A model generated the notes under the pieces. That model worked only from the letters and a program-made list of their open reading frames with translations, made no database searches and was not told the origin of the DNA. Of a stretch of 64,000 nucleotides of DNA, positions 26,475-36,339 are shown piece after piece. The DNA comes from Chitinophaga sp. LS1 (GTDB lineage Bacteria > Bacteroidota > Bacteroidia > Chitinophagales > Chitinophagaceae): contig NZ_CP128362.1 of assembly GCF_034274695.1 (NCBI RefSeq), positions 1,116,001 to 1,180,000 of the forward strand, written 5' to 3'. Made by a program: the position numbers and the translations under genes. Every line of letters starts with the position of its first letter. The stretch's first letter is position 1.

Positions 26475-27151
26475 TACCACAATCAAAAGGAAAAATGTAC
26501 CTGTCCGATGAACGCGGCTACAACGAAATGCCTTGGTTCCGTACATACAATACATTCAACTTCGGCAGGTATTTCAATGAACACAAACAACCGTTTGGTG
26601 CACTCTATGTACTGAATGAAGATGTATTAGCTGGTGGCAATGGTTTTCGTATGGAAATCGAAACAGCTTCTGACATTATACTGCTACCTATTGTAGGCGC
26701 CATCACCGTCTCTACTGATGACGGACATAATGGTTTGCTGGAAGCGGGGCAAGTACAGGTGCTACACCTCATACGGGGTACTATATTCGAAGTACGTAAT
26801 CCGTACGAAAATGACTTAGTGAAGTTCCTGCAATTATGGATCAAAGCCCCAAGAGCAACGTCAGCTACATTGACCACTTTTGACCTCAGCCATAAAGATC
26901 AGCTGCACACACTCATCAATAATGACACCTATTCCTTGTCTATCGGAAAATTCAATGGCAGGGCTGAAACCACCTACCCACTAAAAGATAAGGCCAAAGG
27001 GGTATTCGTATTTAATATAGAAGGGGCTTTTGAAGTGCAGTACAGACTGCTGCATAATGGCGATGGGCTTGCTTTGTGGGATGTAGATGCAATAGAAATG
27101 GAGGCGTTGTCGAGTGATGCCATCATCCTGCTACTGGAAGTGGCTATGTAA
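26471..27151 (+). CDS. Pirin-family cupin protein
   Basis: 226 residues forming two cupin halves. The N-terminal YLSDERGYNEMPWFRTYNTFNFG matches YhhW-type pirins, which usually begin with a similar FGRYFN block, some with quercetin 2,3-dioxygenase activity. The classical metal His residues (HPHxGFE) are absent in this copy, which has KQPFGALYVLNEDVLAGGN instead. Catalysis by the standard iron site is therefore doubtful. ATGA-coupled to the preceding gene. Confidence 0.85.
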   Translation: MIPQSKGKMYLSDERGYNEMPWFRTYNTFNFGRYFNEHKQPFGALYVLNEDVLAGGNGFRMEIETASDIILLPIVGAITVSTDDGHNGLLEAGQVQVLHLIRGTIFEVRNPYENDLVKFLQLWIKAPRATSATLTTFDLSHKDQLHTLINNDTYSLSIGKFNGRAETTYPLKDKAKGVFVFNIEGAFEVQYRLLHNGDGLALWDVDAIEMEALSSDAIILLLEVAM

Positions 27152-27157
27152 AAAAAA

Positions 27158-27180
27158 GCCCCGGGTAATCAGTCCGGGGC
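27158..27180 (+). terminator. Hairpin after the pirin operon
   Basis: GCCCCGG and CCGGGGC pair around GTAATCAGT directly after the pirin stop codon. Confidence 0.75.
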
Positions 27181-27422
27181 CGCATTTTCATCACTCTTCC
27201 AATTTACCGTCTTTATAAGGAGGTCTTGTTTACGCATACCTATTTCCTACCCTATAGTAGTAGAAGAATGTTCACTAAGATAAAATATTGTTTATCATTG
27301 ACTGATGATGCGAATCAGCAAATGCTGTGATAGTAGTAAGGCGCTAAAAAAACTGCTACCGCATCTTCACGCTATTCGAATATACGGTAGGTTTGATACG
27401 CTGTCATAGTATGACAAAGCTA
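27181..27422. other. Intergenic region between convergent genes
   Basis: No gene or RNA recognised between the pirin operon and the outer-membrane barrel gene. Confidence 0.4.
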
Positions 27423-29783
27423 CTAATTTATTCGTTCCTGCTCTTCCTTTGCCCCGCCCTCCTTATGGCTTTGTTTCGTCCCACCAAATGCCCTGAAATA
27501 GGTCAGTTTCATCACCGGAAAATAACTGGACTCCGCACTATACACCACTTTCGATTTTAAATCATGCGCCTCCTCTGTCAATTGACCAAAAGCAAATGGA
27601 ATATGCATACTGGAAAATATATCCTCTACCGCAAACTGCAAAGTACCTTTGCCCATCTCTTTTTTCACACCTACGTTCACTTCTCCAAAACTACCTACCT
27701 TCTTAGACCCATCATAAGAAGGCCCCCAGTAAAAACCAGACAATTCACCAGACCACCCTTTTTGAAACTTAAATTGTTCACTGAAATTCACACTCCACGT
27801 AAAGTATCCTTTCTGCGCCGGCTTTCGCGTATAATCCAATTTAAATTGCCTGTAGGCCGCCAGCAGACTGTAATTCATACTCCACCAATCTGTCACCTTC
27901 ACAGGTATACCTGCCTGAAACACCAGGTTATTCTGCCACAACATATTTTGTGAAGACACTATCAACACTGCACTATCCGGTGTTTCTGTCATCTGCCAGC
28001 GTACGATAGGATGATCATCTCTACTGGCTAAGATCGAAAATGAATAGCCTTTATAATTGTATCCTATTTTAAAAATATTCGTGATAGTAGGTATCAATGA
28101 AGGATTGCCTGATTCATAAGAATTAGGTCCTGTATAAGATTTATAAGAAGCCAGATCTGTATAAGCTGGCCGGGTGATTCGCTTATTGTAAGTGATAAAC
28201 AATTCATGTCCGCCCGGGAATGTTTTATTAAAAGCAATGGAAGGAAACAGTTTTCCCATCTTACGAACAGTTGTCAACCGCGTATCGGCATATTCATACC
28301 TGCTACCCACTGTCAATGCAGTCGTAGAATCCAGCTGCCATTTTAGGGACGCATAGCCCGCCCCGATTATTTCTCTCATCACCCCATCATTCGTTGCATC
28401 CTTACCAGTTACATATTCACCATCTACCAGGCTTTTAATACCCGATGCACTTTCCGTACGGTTATAACTACCTTTTACACCTGCTTCCAGTTTCAATTTA
28501 TCACTGAGCTGCGCTTTATAATCCAGTTTCACCACACCTACCTGTATCAATGTATGTGCATACCCTTCCTGTATGGGTGCAAACAAGGTATCGTTATTCC
28601 CAATCTCTTCTCCTTTCAGATTTACAAATGAATTCACCGCTTTGCTGGGGCGATCCATTGTATAGCGCAGGTAATCCAGGCTTACATTCAGGTGCTTTCC
28701 TTCCACATAGAAATCCGCAATCGTATTCTTCCATTTCATGTATTCATTGACATCTACATGATTGTATAAGATAGAATCAGGCAATACATTAAACATGCCG
28801 GTATTGATATTATGCAGATGCGTTTGACTATATCCAAACAGCAAACTACCGCCCATATGTTTGGAATCAAAACCTACTCTGGCGGTATGACTGTTCTCCA
28901 CTGGCTGCATCACACCTGTTACATCAGAATAGGTCAACCCTCCATATAAAGGTTCTACAGCTGTACCGATCGCATGCCAATTCGCATTACTCCTGTTATG
29001 ATTATAACTGTAGGAACCATACCACTTATTATATCCCAGTTGTACACTCGTACCTGCTTTCTCTCCCCAGCCATAGCCCGCAGTAGCGCTCACACTACCA
29101 TTCAAACCGACATTGCTGTTCTTCTTTAAAACAATATTGATAATGCCGCCATCACCTTCTGCATCATAACCTGCACCCGGTGTAGTGAGCAGCTCGATCT
29201 TTTCCACATCGTCCGCCCGCATTCCTCTCAGCAAGGCTACTACCTGTGTAATGGGCATACGCAATAGCTTTCCATTCAGCATTACCATCACACTACTTTT
29301 TCCATTCATAGAAATACTATTGTTTCTATGATCGATGATAATACCCGGTGCACGTTCCAGCACCTCCAATGCCGCACTGCCTTTGGAGAGGATACTGCTT
29401 TCTACATTCACTACTATCCCCTGTTCCTGTTGCTGATAAAGTGGTTTCGTACCACGTATCACCACTTCCCCCAGTTGCCGGCGGTTAGTCTGCAATACCT
29501 GTACGCCTACATTTCGGGGTCCATCCAGGGGTAAATTTACACCCTCGTACCCAATCGCATTTATCCTGAGCACATATTGTCCCGCTGGCACTTGAGCGAT
29601 CAGAAAACCTCCCTGTTCATCAGAGACGGCTCCTTTAAAAATACTGCTATCTGCAGCTTTCAGTATGATGACATTCGCAAAAGGAACCGGCGCCCCCTGC
29701 ACATCCTGTAGTTTGCCACTGACCTGCGCCAGGGCAGGCGAGCAAATTGCGATGATATAGCAAATTAGAAAAAGGCGTTTCAT
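27423..29783 (-). CDS. TonB-dependent-type outer-membrane protein with carboxypeptidase-like domain
   Basis: 786 residues from the Met at 29783, with a signal peptide MKRLFLICYIIAICSPALAQ; an in-frame Met six residues upstream is less likely. A CarboxypepD_reg-like beta-sandwich comes first (GKLQDVQGAPVPFANV ... YVLRINAIGYE), then a plug-like region (GEVVIRGTKPLYQQ ... VLERAPGIIIDHRN) and a beta barrel of the Bacteroidota outer-membrane type. It lacks the SusC length and has no SusD partner, so it resembles the barrel-3 group often next to sensor kinases. Ligand unknown. It is divergent from the histidine kinase at 29970. Confidence 0.88.
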   Translation of the reverse strand: MKRLFLICYIIAICSPALAQVSGKLQDVQGAPVPFANVIILKAADSSIFKGAVSDEQGGFLIAQVPAGQYVLRINAIGYEGVNLPLDGPRNVGVQVLQTNRRQLGEVVIRGTKPLYQQQEQGIVVNVESSILSKGSAALEVLERAPGIIIDHRNNSISMNGKSSVMVMLNGKLLRMPITQVVALLRGMRADDVEKIELLTTPGAGYDAEGDGGIINIVLKKNSNVGLNGSVSATAGYGWGEKAGTSVQLGYNKWYGSYSYNHNRSNANWHAIGTAVEPLYGGLTYSDVTGVMQPVENSHTARVGFDSKHMGGSLLFGYSQTHLHNINTGMFNVLPDSILYNHVDVNEYMKWKNTIADFYVEGKHLNVSLDYLRYTMDRPSKAVNSFVNLKGEEIGNNDTLFAPIQEGYAHTLIQVGVVKLDYKAQLSDKLKLEAGVKGSYNRTESASGIKSLVDGEYVTGKDATNDGVMREIIGAGYASLKWQLDSTTALTVGSRYEYADTRLTTVRKMGKLFPSIAFNKTFPGGHELFITYNKRITRPAYTDLASYKSYTGPNSYESGNPSLIPTITNIFKIGYNYKGYSFSILASRDDHPIVRWQMTETPDSAVLIVSSQNMLWQNNLVFQAGIPVKVTDWWSMNYSLLAAYRQFKLDYTRKPAQKGYFTWSVNFSEQFKFQKGWSGELSGFYWGPSYDGSKKVGSFGEVNVGVKKEMGKGTLQFAVEDIFSSMHIPFAFGQLTEEAHDLKSKVVYSAESSYFPVMKLTYFRAFGGTKQSHKEGGAKEEQERIN

Positions 29784-29969
29784 AATGCTTGTTTTCAGCA
29801 AAAGAATCTAAATTCTTTTCCTCCGAAAAAAGCGTATGACCACCCGTTGTAAATAATTGATGAAATACCCCACACCCGTTCATGTACAACCAGGTGCATT
29901 TGATCATTTTCCCGTGTTATTTCATATAATTATACCCACTGCCACAGCATATTTTCGTAAATTAGGGAT

Positions 29970-31025
29970 ATGGAAAAGCATTGGTTATTTCGTTACAGGC
30001 TCTACCATCTGCCATTCTGGGTAATGTATCATTATGCATGGTGGGTAGTGTCTTATGGCGATCCGCTCAAAGCGGCCAATACCATCCTGTTCACCCCTCA
30101 TGCCGTAGAGTTCGCATTTTACGTCGTTTTTCAGGCGGTGGCAGTATATTTCAATTTGTACTACCTCATTCCTCAATTTCTTCAGAAAGGGAAATACCAG
30201 GCTTACATGGGCTACCTGTTGCTCACACTGGCAACCGCCACCTTGTGTATAGTAGGAGGGTATTATCTCATTCCCACTCCCAGTGATCTTTGTTTCTTTG
30301 GATTTGTTGGCAAAGCCCTGCCCAGTACCATGGCAAGTATGACCCTGGCCATGAGTATCAAGCTGGCCAAACACTGGATGCAAACAAAAGAACGCCAGCA
30401 ATTATTAGAAAAAGAAAAACTGGAAACAGAATTGCAGTTTCTGCGCAATCAGTTTAATCCACATTTTTTATTCAATAGTATTAACTCTATCTTCTTCCTG
30501 ATCCATAAAAATCCTGATGTAGCAAGTGCTTCACTGGCCAAATTCTCTGAATTATTGCGGCACCAATTGTATGAATGTAATGATCCACACATTCCACTCG
30601 ATAAGGAAATAACTTTCCTGGAAAACTTTATAGAACTGGAAAAATTAAGACAGAATAAAAGCACCCGCATACAAGTGCATTTTACTGACAAACCTGTTGC
30701 GCATATTTCAATTGCACCATTTATACTGATGACATTTATTGAAAATGCATTTAAACATGTATCAGGTCAGGATGCAAACTGGATCAATATTCACCTGGAA
30801 ATAGAGGCAGATCAACTACTTTTCAGGGTCAGCAATAGCACGACAGACAAGGCATCCAGTCAATACAGCGGTATTGGATTACAGAATGTAAGAAGAAGAC
30901 TGGACCTGATATACCCTGGTCAATACCAATTAGATATCCAGGAAAAACCGGACAATTTCACCATCCAGCTACAAATCAACGCCGACGCCGGTAATGCAAT
31001 GGAGATACTCCCGCTTGCAATTTAA
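29970..31025 (+). CDS. LytS-type sensor histidine kinase (orphan)
   Basis: 351 residues. Four membrane helices are predicted in 15-130 with no periplasmic sensor domain. A short coiled coil (140-158) leads into the His_kinase domain QFNPHFLFNSINSI with phospho-acceptor H165. The ATPase has FIENAFKH (N box) and GIGLQNVRRRLDLIYPG (G box). This family normally sits directly before a LytTR response regulator gene; none follows. Its last 15 codons overlap an AraC remnant on the other strand, so the natural 3' context seems to have been deleted. Confidence 0.9.
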   Translation: MEKHWLFRYRLYHLPFWVMYHYAWWVVSYGDPLKAANTILFTPHAVEFAFYVVFQAVAVYFNLYYLIPQFLQKGKYQAYMGYLLLTLATATLCIVGGYYLIPTPSDLCFFGFVGKALPSTMASMTLAMSIKLAKHWMQTKERQQLLEKEKLETELQFLRNQFNPHFLFNSINSIFFLIHKNPDVASASLAKFSELLRHQLYECNDPHIPLDKEITFLENFIELEKLRQNKSTRIQVHFTDKPVAHISIAPFILMTFIENAFKHVSGQDANWINIHLEIEADQLLFRVSNSTTDKASSQYSGIGLQNVRRRLDLIYPGQYQLDIQEKPDNFTIQLQINADAGNAMEILPLAI

Positions 31026-31070
31026 AATGCCGGTTAAAATAAGACACATTATTAAATCCACTCACGGCTA
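30976..31070 (-). pseudogene. C-terminal remnant of an AraC-family regulator
   Basis: A minus-strand frame ends VSGFNNVSYFNRHFKLQAGV and SPLHYRRRR, the second helix-turn-helix and end of AraC proteins (family consensus GFNNVSYFNRHFK). Upstream residues no longer fit the family, so only about 30 residues remain. It overlaps the last 50 bp of the histidine kinase gene in antisense, which suggests that a deletion joined two formerly separate genes. Confidence 0.75.
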
Positions 31071-31197
31071 CACATCGTACCCGGTGGAAATGCCTGCCGC
31101 AGGCACCCTCCCGAAAAAAATGGCTGCCGACATTAGTGGAAGCTGTTTTTTTCGCAATGAGATTATTATCTTGTTGCTCATATAAAACCAACACGAT

Positions 31198-32700
31198 ATG
31201 AGGGTATTGATTCTACTGTTATGTTTAAACTATTTTCAACTATCTGCGCAACAAAAAAACTTCCCCATCACCAGCTACGGCGCCAAAGGTGATGGCAAAA
31301 CCAACAACACCACCGCCATCCAGGAAGCTATCGACAAAGCAGCTGCCGCTGGCGGCGGTACAGTAGTCGTACCAGCCGGTAAGTTCGTAACCGGTGTCAT
31401 CGCCCTGAAATCTGGTGTCACCCTGCACCTGGCGCCCAACTCCTTCCTTCTCGCAACCACCAGCCGTAAGGATTATGGTCCAGCCAAAGCCTCTGCCCTG
31501 ATCGTTGCCAACAACCAGCAAAATATCGGCATCACGGGGAAAGGGACCATCGATGGACAAGGAGAACTGCTCCTGAAAGATATTTTTGACATGCTAAAAA
31601 AAGGCACACTAAAAGATAAAGAATGGCAGCATTACAACGAATGGGGACAAATGCGACCTGAAGAAAACAACCGTCCAAAGCTGGTTGCATTCACAAATTG
31701 TCAGCACGTAACGGTGAAAAATGTCACCATCCTGAATGGTCTCTGCTGGATACAGGACTATGTAAGCTGTACGGACATGATCTTCGACAGCATCAAAGTG
31801 ATCAGCAATACCTTCCTGAATAACGACGGCATTGACCTGGTAGACTGCAAAAATGTAAAGCTTACCAACAGCAGCTTTGACGTAGCCGATGATGGCATTT
31901 GCCTGAAATCGCACGATACCGCAGGACTTTGTGAGAACATCTACATCGCCAATTGTAAGGTACGTTCCAGCGCCAGTGGGTTCAAAATGGGCACCGCCTC
32001 CTGGGGAGGATTCAAAAATATCACTGTAAAAAACATCTATGTATACAATACCTTCCGCTCTGCTATCGCTATTGAAACGGTAGATGGCGGAATTGTGGAA
32101 AACATTGATATCAGCAATATCACAGCAAAGAATACCGGTAATGCCATCTTCCTTCGCCTGGGCAAGCGCCAGGCACGTCGTGAACCCGGTACCCTCAGCA
32201 AAGTGCGAATTTCTAATGTAAAAGCGGAGATCCCAGCTACCAAACCTGATGCAGGGTATAATATGGAAGGGCCAAGAGAGCTTTTTGAACATAACACTTT
32301 CCCTGCCGGCATCTATGGCATACCCGGTCATCACATACAGGATGTGACTTTGGAAAATATAGATATCACCTACACCGAGAAATCCAGCATGGCGGTAGCG
32401 AATATCAATGTAGATTCATTACATCGTATTCCAGAAGCGATCAGCGATTATCCTGAATTCTCCATGTTCAGAGAATTGCCAGCATGGGGTTTTTATGTGA
32501 GACATGCGGATGGTATTACTTTCAAAAATGTAAAACTGAGCTATACTGGAGAGGAGTTCCGTACAGCTTGTATTTTTGATGATGTAAATGGATTGAAACT
32601 GGAAAAGGTGAAGATAAACAAAGCAGCTTCCAGACCGCTGATCATATTAAATAATGTAAAGGGGCCGGTAGTAGACGATCCGAACCTGACTAAAGAATAA
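31198..32700 (+). CDS. Secreted glycoside hydrolase family 28 (polygalacturonase-like)
   Basis: 500 residues with a signal peptide (MRVLILLLCLNYFQLSAQ). The GH28 start ITSYGAKGDGKTNNTTAIQ is followed by a right-handed beta helix. Catalytic acids match the family: NNDGID (D210) and the ADDGI pair (D231, D232). The usual Gly-His-Gly loop after the pair is not obvious; KSHDT (about 238-242) is the nearest His and the SGFKMGT segment takes its place. Function is hydrolysis of pectic alpha-galacturonides or rhamnogalacturonan at the periplasm or outside, with specificity uncertain. It is not in an operon with a SusCD pair here. Confidence 0.88.
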   Translation: MRVLILLLCLNYFQLSAQQKNFPITSYGAKGDGKTNNTTAIQEAIDKAAAAGGGTVVVPAGKFVTGVIALKSGVTLHLAPNSFLLATTSRKDYGPAKASALIVANNQQNIGITGKGTIDGQGELLLKDIFDMLKKGTLKDKEWQHYNEWGQMRPEENNRPKLVAFTNCQHVTVKNVTILNGLCWIQDYVSCTDMIFDSIKVISNTFLNNDGIDLVDCKNVKLTNSSFDVADDGICLKSHDTAGLCENIYIANCKVRSSASGFKMGTASWGGFKNITVKNIYVYNTFRSAIAIETVDGGIVENIDISNITAKNTGNAIFLRLGKRQARREPGTLSKVRISNVKAEIPATKPDAGYNMEGPRELFEHNTFPAGIYGIPGHHIQDVTLENIDITYTEKSSMAVANINVDSLHRIPEAISDYPEFSMFRELPAWGFYVRHADGITFKNVKLSYTGEEFRTACIFDDVNGLKLEKVKINKAASRPLIILNNVKGPVVDDPNLTKE

Positions 32701-32728
32701 TAAAAAGAACCAACATATTACCTGACGT

Positions 32729-32824
32729 CATCGGGTATCCGAATTTCCTGGGGCTGGCCAAAAAGCAAAATGAAGGTCGTGACAATTGCTTAAACGATGA
32801 CAGGTCTCCATCAGGTACCCGAAA
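32729..32824 (+). repeat. Two copies of a short 16-bp motif next to a terminator
   Basis: CATCGGGTATCCGAAT (32729-32744) and CATCAGGTACCCGAAA (32809-32824) lie between GH28 and the next gene's terminator. A third copy, CATCAGGTATCCGAAT, is at 33918-33933, again directly before a hairpin. Confidence 0.6.
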
Positions 32825-32829
32825 TAAAT

Positions 32830-32861
32830 AAGGGCTGACCATTACTTTTTGGTCAGCCCTT
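32830..32861 (-). terminator. Hairpin terminator at the stop of the gene at 32860
   Basis: AAGGGCTGACC and GGTCAGCCCTT form an 11-bp stem that begins at the stop codon of the minus-strand gene. Confidence 0.85.
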
Positions 32862-33540
32862 ATAGAATAAATTCCTGTAATCGTTGTCTCGTCACCGTCT
32901 GGTTCCCCCAATAAAAAGCATCCGCCTCATTCAACCTGGCCATCCCCGCATCAGACTGCCCTGCCAACCAACTCACAAATTCGGCTTTAGCGGTAAATGA
33001 CAGTACCTTATCATCCATGATCCCATCCCACAAACCACCATAATAATAAACCCCATTCCGGTATTCCAACCCCATTCCACAATAATCCCGGTGGCCAAAT
33101 CCAAAATTAGCTGTCAGCAACCGTTCCGCCACCTTTTCCGCCAATTCCACCCCATAGCTTTCCGTCTTGCTTTCCAGCAGGCGGCGCCAGTTTTGCTGCT
33201 GTACCCTGGCCTCCTGATCTCTTTGTCTTTGCACCTGCAGTGCTTCCTGTTGGAGGCGGCCCTTGCTCACCTGCTTATACACAAATTGATCCATGAGCAG
33301 ATCTGCCTGTACGATCAATCCGCCCAGTTCCGGCTCCTGGAATACGTATTTGGAAACCAGGGTATCCAATTTCTTATCTGTCGGCCATATCAATACCGGC
33401 TTTCCGTCATTTCTGATCCCATTCATGGATAATAATGCCGGCGTCTGAAATCTGATACTTCCGCGAACACAATGATATTTCTCCAGTATTACCCGGAGCT
33501 GATGGTCTATGGCTGATTGTAATTCTTCTCTGGACGTCAT
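32860..33540 (-). CDS. Protein of unknown function with central coiled coil
   Basis: 226 residues, cytosolic (no signal). A Gln/Arg-rich helical middle (QQEALQVQRQRDQEARVQQQ, about 97-116) is likely a coiled coil, and the C-terminal part contains YCGMGLEYRNGVYYYGGLWDG. No family recognised. It is monocistronic, opposite in direction to GH28. Confidence 0.7.
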   Translation of the reverse strand: MTSREELQSAIDHQLRVILEKYHCVRGSIRFQTPALLSMNGIRNDGKPVLIWPTDKKLDTLVSKYVFQEPELGGLIVQADLLMDQFVYKQVSKGRLQQEALQVQRQRDQEARVQQQNWRRLLESKTESYGVELAEKVAERLLTANFGFGHRDYCGMGLEYRNGVYYYGGLWDGIMDDKVLSFTAKAEFVSWLAGQSDAGMARLNEADAFYWGNQTVTRQRLQEFIL

Positions 33541-33936
33541 TAGGATAGCTTTACGAACCCGGCAACAATTTACACTATCTCAAATAAAAATGATTATCAA
33601 CCAGTTTTTCTTTTTATTAAGAAAACAGGAGGGGTAATACCCTGTCATATTTTAAAAACAAACAATACCTTAGATAAGTATACTATAATAGTATCAACTC
33701 ATTTTCCCCTCGTCACAAAGCAGACCCAGGTCACATGATTTATGATCCGGGCGCCCATGCCACTTTATAATATCAAATTGTAGGTCCGCTCATTGTTTCA
33801 TTGACCACATACATGGTCTAACATTTCTATCGCCCTTTTGTTCAGGCAGCAAAAAAAAACAGGATATATCAAAAATAAATGAACCTCCTTAGACCAGCAT
33901 TAATGGAAACCTGGCTCCATCAGGTATCCGAATGAA
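33541..33936. other. Intergenic region with no recognisable gene
   Basis: About 400 bp, AT-rich. It contains the third copy of the CATCAGGTATCCGAAT motif at its right end. No RNA or protein signature seen. Confidence 0.4.
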
Positions 33937-33970
33937 AAGAGCGTGTATCTTACTTTTGATACACGCTCTT
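33937..33970 (-). terminator. Terminator at the end of the GH38/GH3 utilisation locus
   Basis: AAGAGCGTGTATC and GATACACGCTCTT form a perfect 13-bp stem about 45 bp after the GH3 stop, closing the minus-strand operon that starts near 46.2 kb. Confidence 0.9.
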
Positions 33971-34014
33971 ACATTTATTTACTAATAATCTTAACAAAGA
34001 CAGCAGCTTTCTAT

Positions 34015-36339
34015 TTATTTACTGACAATTTCAACACTGCCTCGTAACCTTATATCCTTCGAAGAACTCCCGACCATAATCTCAAACTTCCCGGGCTCTA
34101 CCGTAAAATGGTCATTGATATCCCACAACCCCAACTCATGCTTACCCAATTCAAAGCTCACTTCCTTTTCTTCCCCCGGGGCCAGCGTAATACGCTCAAA
34201 CCCTCTCAACACCTGTGTATAAGTGATCACACTGCTAATAGCATCATGAATATATAATTGCACCACCTCATCACCTTTTACAGCGCCTGTATTTTTCACC
34301 TTACAACTCACTGTCACATTTCCCTCGGGTCCCTGTTGCGCAGGAGTAACTTTCAGATCACTATATCCAAATGTGGTATAACTCAACCCAAAACCAAAGG
34401 GATACAAAGCCCCCCATACCGATGTCTTAGAAGATGCCTCTGAACCCGGTTTAAAAGGAAAAGCATAAGGTATCTGCCCCACTGATTTTGGGAAAGTCAC
34501 TGCCAGTTTTCCACCCGGATTATATTCTCCAAACAATACAGACGCAATCGCCTTACCACCAAACTCCCCCGGAAACCATCCATGAATAATAGCAGGAATA
34601 TTCCGCTGTGCGAAATTGATCGTGGCCGCACGACCATCTAACAATACTAATACCACTGGCTTTCCGGTAGCATACACCGCTTCTAACAAACGTTCCTGTA
34701 CCACCGGCAAGTCTAAACTTGTACGGGAACGATCTTCACGTACCGTTTTTTCAGAACCACCTAAAACCAGAATAGTTACCGCTGATTTTTTAGCCAGATC
34801 TACCGCCGCCTGTAGCATATTTTGCTCCGCACTATCAGCAGGAAAAGGTAAAATCTCATCTTCAGGAAAATGCGGCCCTATTATATTACATCCCTTCTCA
34901 TATCCCACCATCGCACCTGGTAACATCGCTTTGATACCATCATACACCGTCATCAATGGTGCATTTGCAGGACCATACCTGGATAACAATCCTTCTACTT
35001 CTTTGGCATTGGGACCAATGACCGCCACTGATTTCAGCGACTTGCTCAATGGCAGCATCTGATTTTCATTCTTCAACAATACAATAGATTCCAGGGCGGC
35101 CTGCAGCGACAACGCCTGAGCGGCAGCCGTATGTACCTGACTGGCATCTCCTCTATATGGGTTGTCAAACAAGCCTAACCGAAACTTCACACGCAATACT
35201 TCTGCCACCCGCTGATCTAACATCTCCATAGATATTTTACCATCTTTGATTGCCTGTCGTAACGGATGCAGAAAATCCTCCGGTATAGAAAAATCAGTTC
35301 TGATATTCACACCTGCATTCACAGCCATCGCCACTGCATCTTCCATATCAGCAGCGACTTTATGCTTCTCATAAATGAACTCCAACGCCCTGCTATCAGT
35401 AGTCACATACCCATCAAACCCCCACTGGTGCCTTAATATATCCGTCAGAAAATAAGCACTCCCTGTTACAGGCACACCATCATAGTCATTGTAGGAACTC
35501 ATTACACCCATAGGATGTGCTTCTGCTACCGCTACTCTGAAAGGCTCCAGGTACAAGGTTTTCATCTCTCTCGGCGCTACATGCGGATCCGTTCGGGTAC
35601 CACCATCTCTACCACCCACCGGCACGGAATACACCGCAAAATGCTTGATTGTTGCCGCTACACCCTGCTTTTGTAAACCTAATATCATCTGCCTGCCTAA
35701 CTGACCGACAAGGTAAGGATCCTCGCCATACACTTCTTCAGCACGGCCCCAGCGAGGATCCTGTACAATATCAAGTATAGGGGAATAAATATTAGTGTAT
35801 CCTAATGCCATTGCCTCCTTTCCTTCAATAGCACCAATCTGACAGATCAGCTGCTTATCCCACGTAGCCCCCTGTCCACATTGTGCCGGGAAAGAAGTCG
35901 CCCTGTCATGACACAAACCTCTGATCCCTTCATTGGTAAAATCAACAGGAATACCCAACCTTGTATTTTCAATAAACCACTTTTGAATAGTATGGATTGT
36001 TTCAATATGCTTACTATAAGGGAAAGCAAATTCCGACTTGAATTTCCCAACACCATTATGTTCCTCATCAATATTACCAATCCCATCTTTCCAGATCTGA
36101 TGCTGCCATTCGGGCGTAGGGAGGGCGTCTTTCAACACCCTTCCCGAACCATATAATGTGGCCAGCTGACAGGTTTTCTCTTCAACCGTCATCTGTGAAA
36201 TTAAATCCCTGACCCGGTCTTCAATATTCGCCTTTGCATCTTCATACACATCTTTTTTTCCATTTTTGTTAAAATCAATCTGAGCATAAGAAATAGAGTG
36301 GAATAGTATAGCACAAAGTATTAGTAATATCTTCTTCAT
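34015..36339 (-). CDS. Secreted glycoside hydrolase family 3 (beta-glucosidase/xylosidase-like)
   Basis: 774 residues with signal peptide MKKILLILCAILFHSISYAQ. The GH3 N-terminal TIM barrel (about 40-380) includes YSPILDIVQDPRWGRAEE and the nucleophile Asp in GYVTTDSRALEFI. The C-terminal alpha/beta sandwich and a fibronectin-type III-like end (EVVQLYIHD ... LRGFERI) follow. Exo-beta-glycosidase on released oligosaccharides. Its start overlaps the GH38 stop by 4 bp (ATGA), so it is coupled with it. Probably trims beta-linked caps or cores of the same mannose-containing glycan (inference). Confidence 0.93.
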   Translation of the reverse strand: MKKILLILCAILFHSISYAQIDFNKNGKKDVYEDAKANIEDRVRDLISQMTVEEKTCQLATLYGSGRVLKDALPTPEWQHQIWKDGIGNIDEEHNGVGKFKSEFAFPYSKHIETIHTIQKWFIENTRLGIPVDFTNEGIRGLCHDRATSFPAQCGQGATWDKQLICQIGAIEGKEAMALGYTNIYSPILDIVQDPRWGRAEEVYGEDPYLVGQLGRQMILGLQKQGVAATIKHFAVYSVPVGGRDGGTRTDPHVAPREMKTLYLEPFRVAVAEAHPMGVMSSYNDYDGVPVTGSAYFLTDILRHQWGFDGYVTTDSRALEFIYEKHKVAADMEDAVAMAVNAGVNIRTDFSIPEDFLHPLRQAIKDGKISMEMLDQRVAEVLRVKFRLGLFDNPYRGDASQVHTAAAQALSLQAALESIVLLKNENQMLPLSKSLKSVAVIGPNAKEVEGLLSRYGPANAPLMTVYDGIKAMLPGAMVGYEKGCNIIGPHFPEDEILPFPADSAEQNMLQAAVDLAKKSAVTILVLGGSEKTVREDRSRTSLDLPVVQERLLEAVYATGKPVVLVLLDGRAATINFAQRNIPAIIHGWFPGEFGGKAIASVLFGEYNPGGKLAVTFPKSVGQIPYAFPFKPGSEASSKTSVWGALYPFGFGLSYTTFGYSDLKVTPAQQGPEGNVTVSCKVKNTGAVKGDEVVQLYIHDAISSVITYTQVLRGFERITLAPGEEKEVSFELGKHELGLWDINDHFTVEPGKFEIMVGSSSKDIRLRGSVEIVSK

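Noticed and set aside
31609..32334. 241-residue minus-strand frame inside GH28
   Set aside because: Antisense to strong GH28 coding sequence and lacks any family signature.
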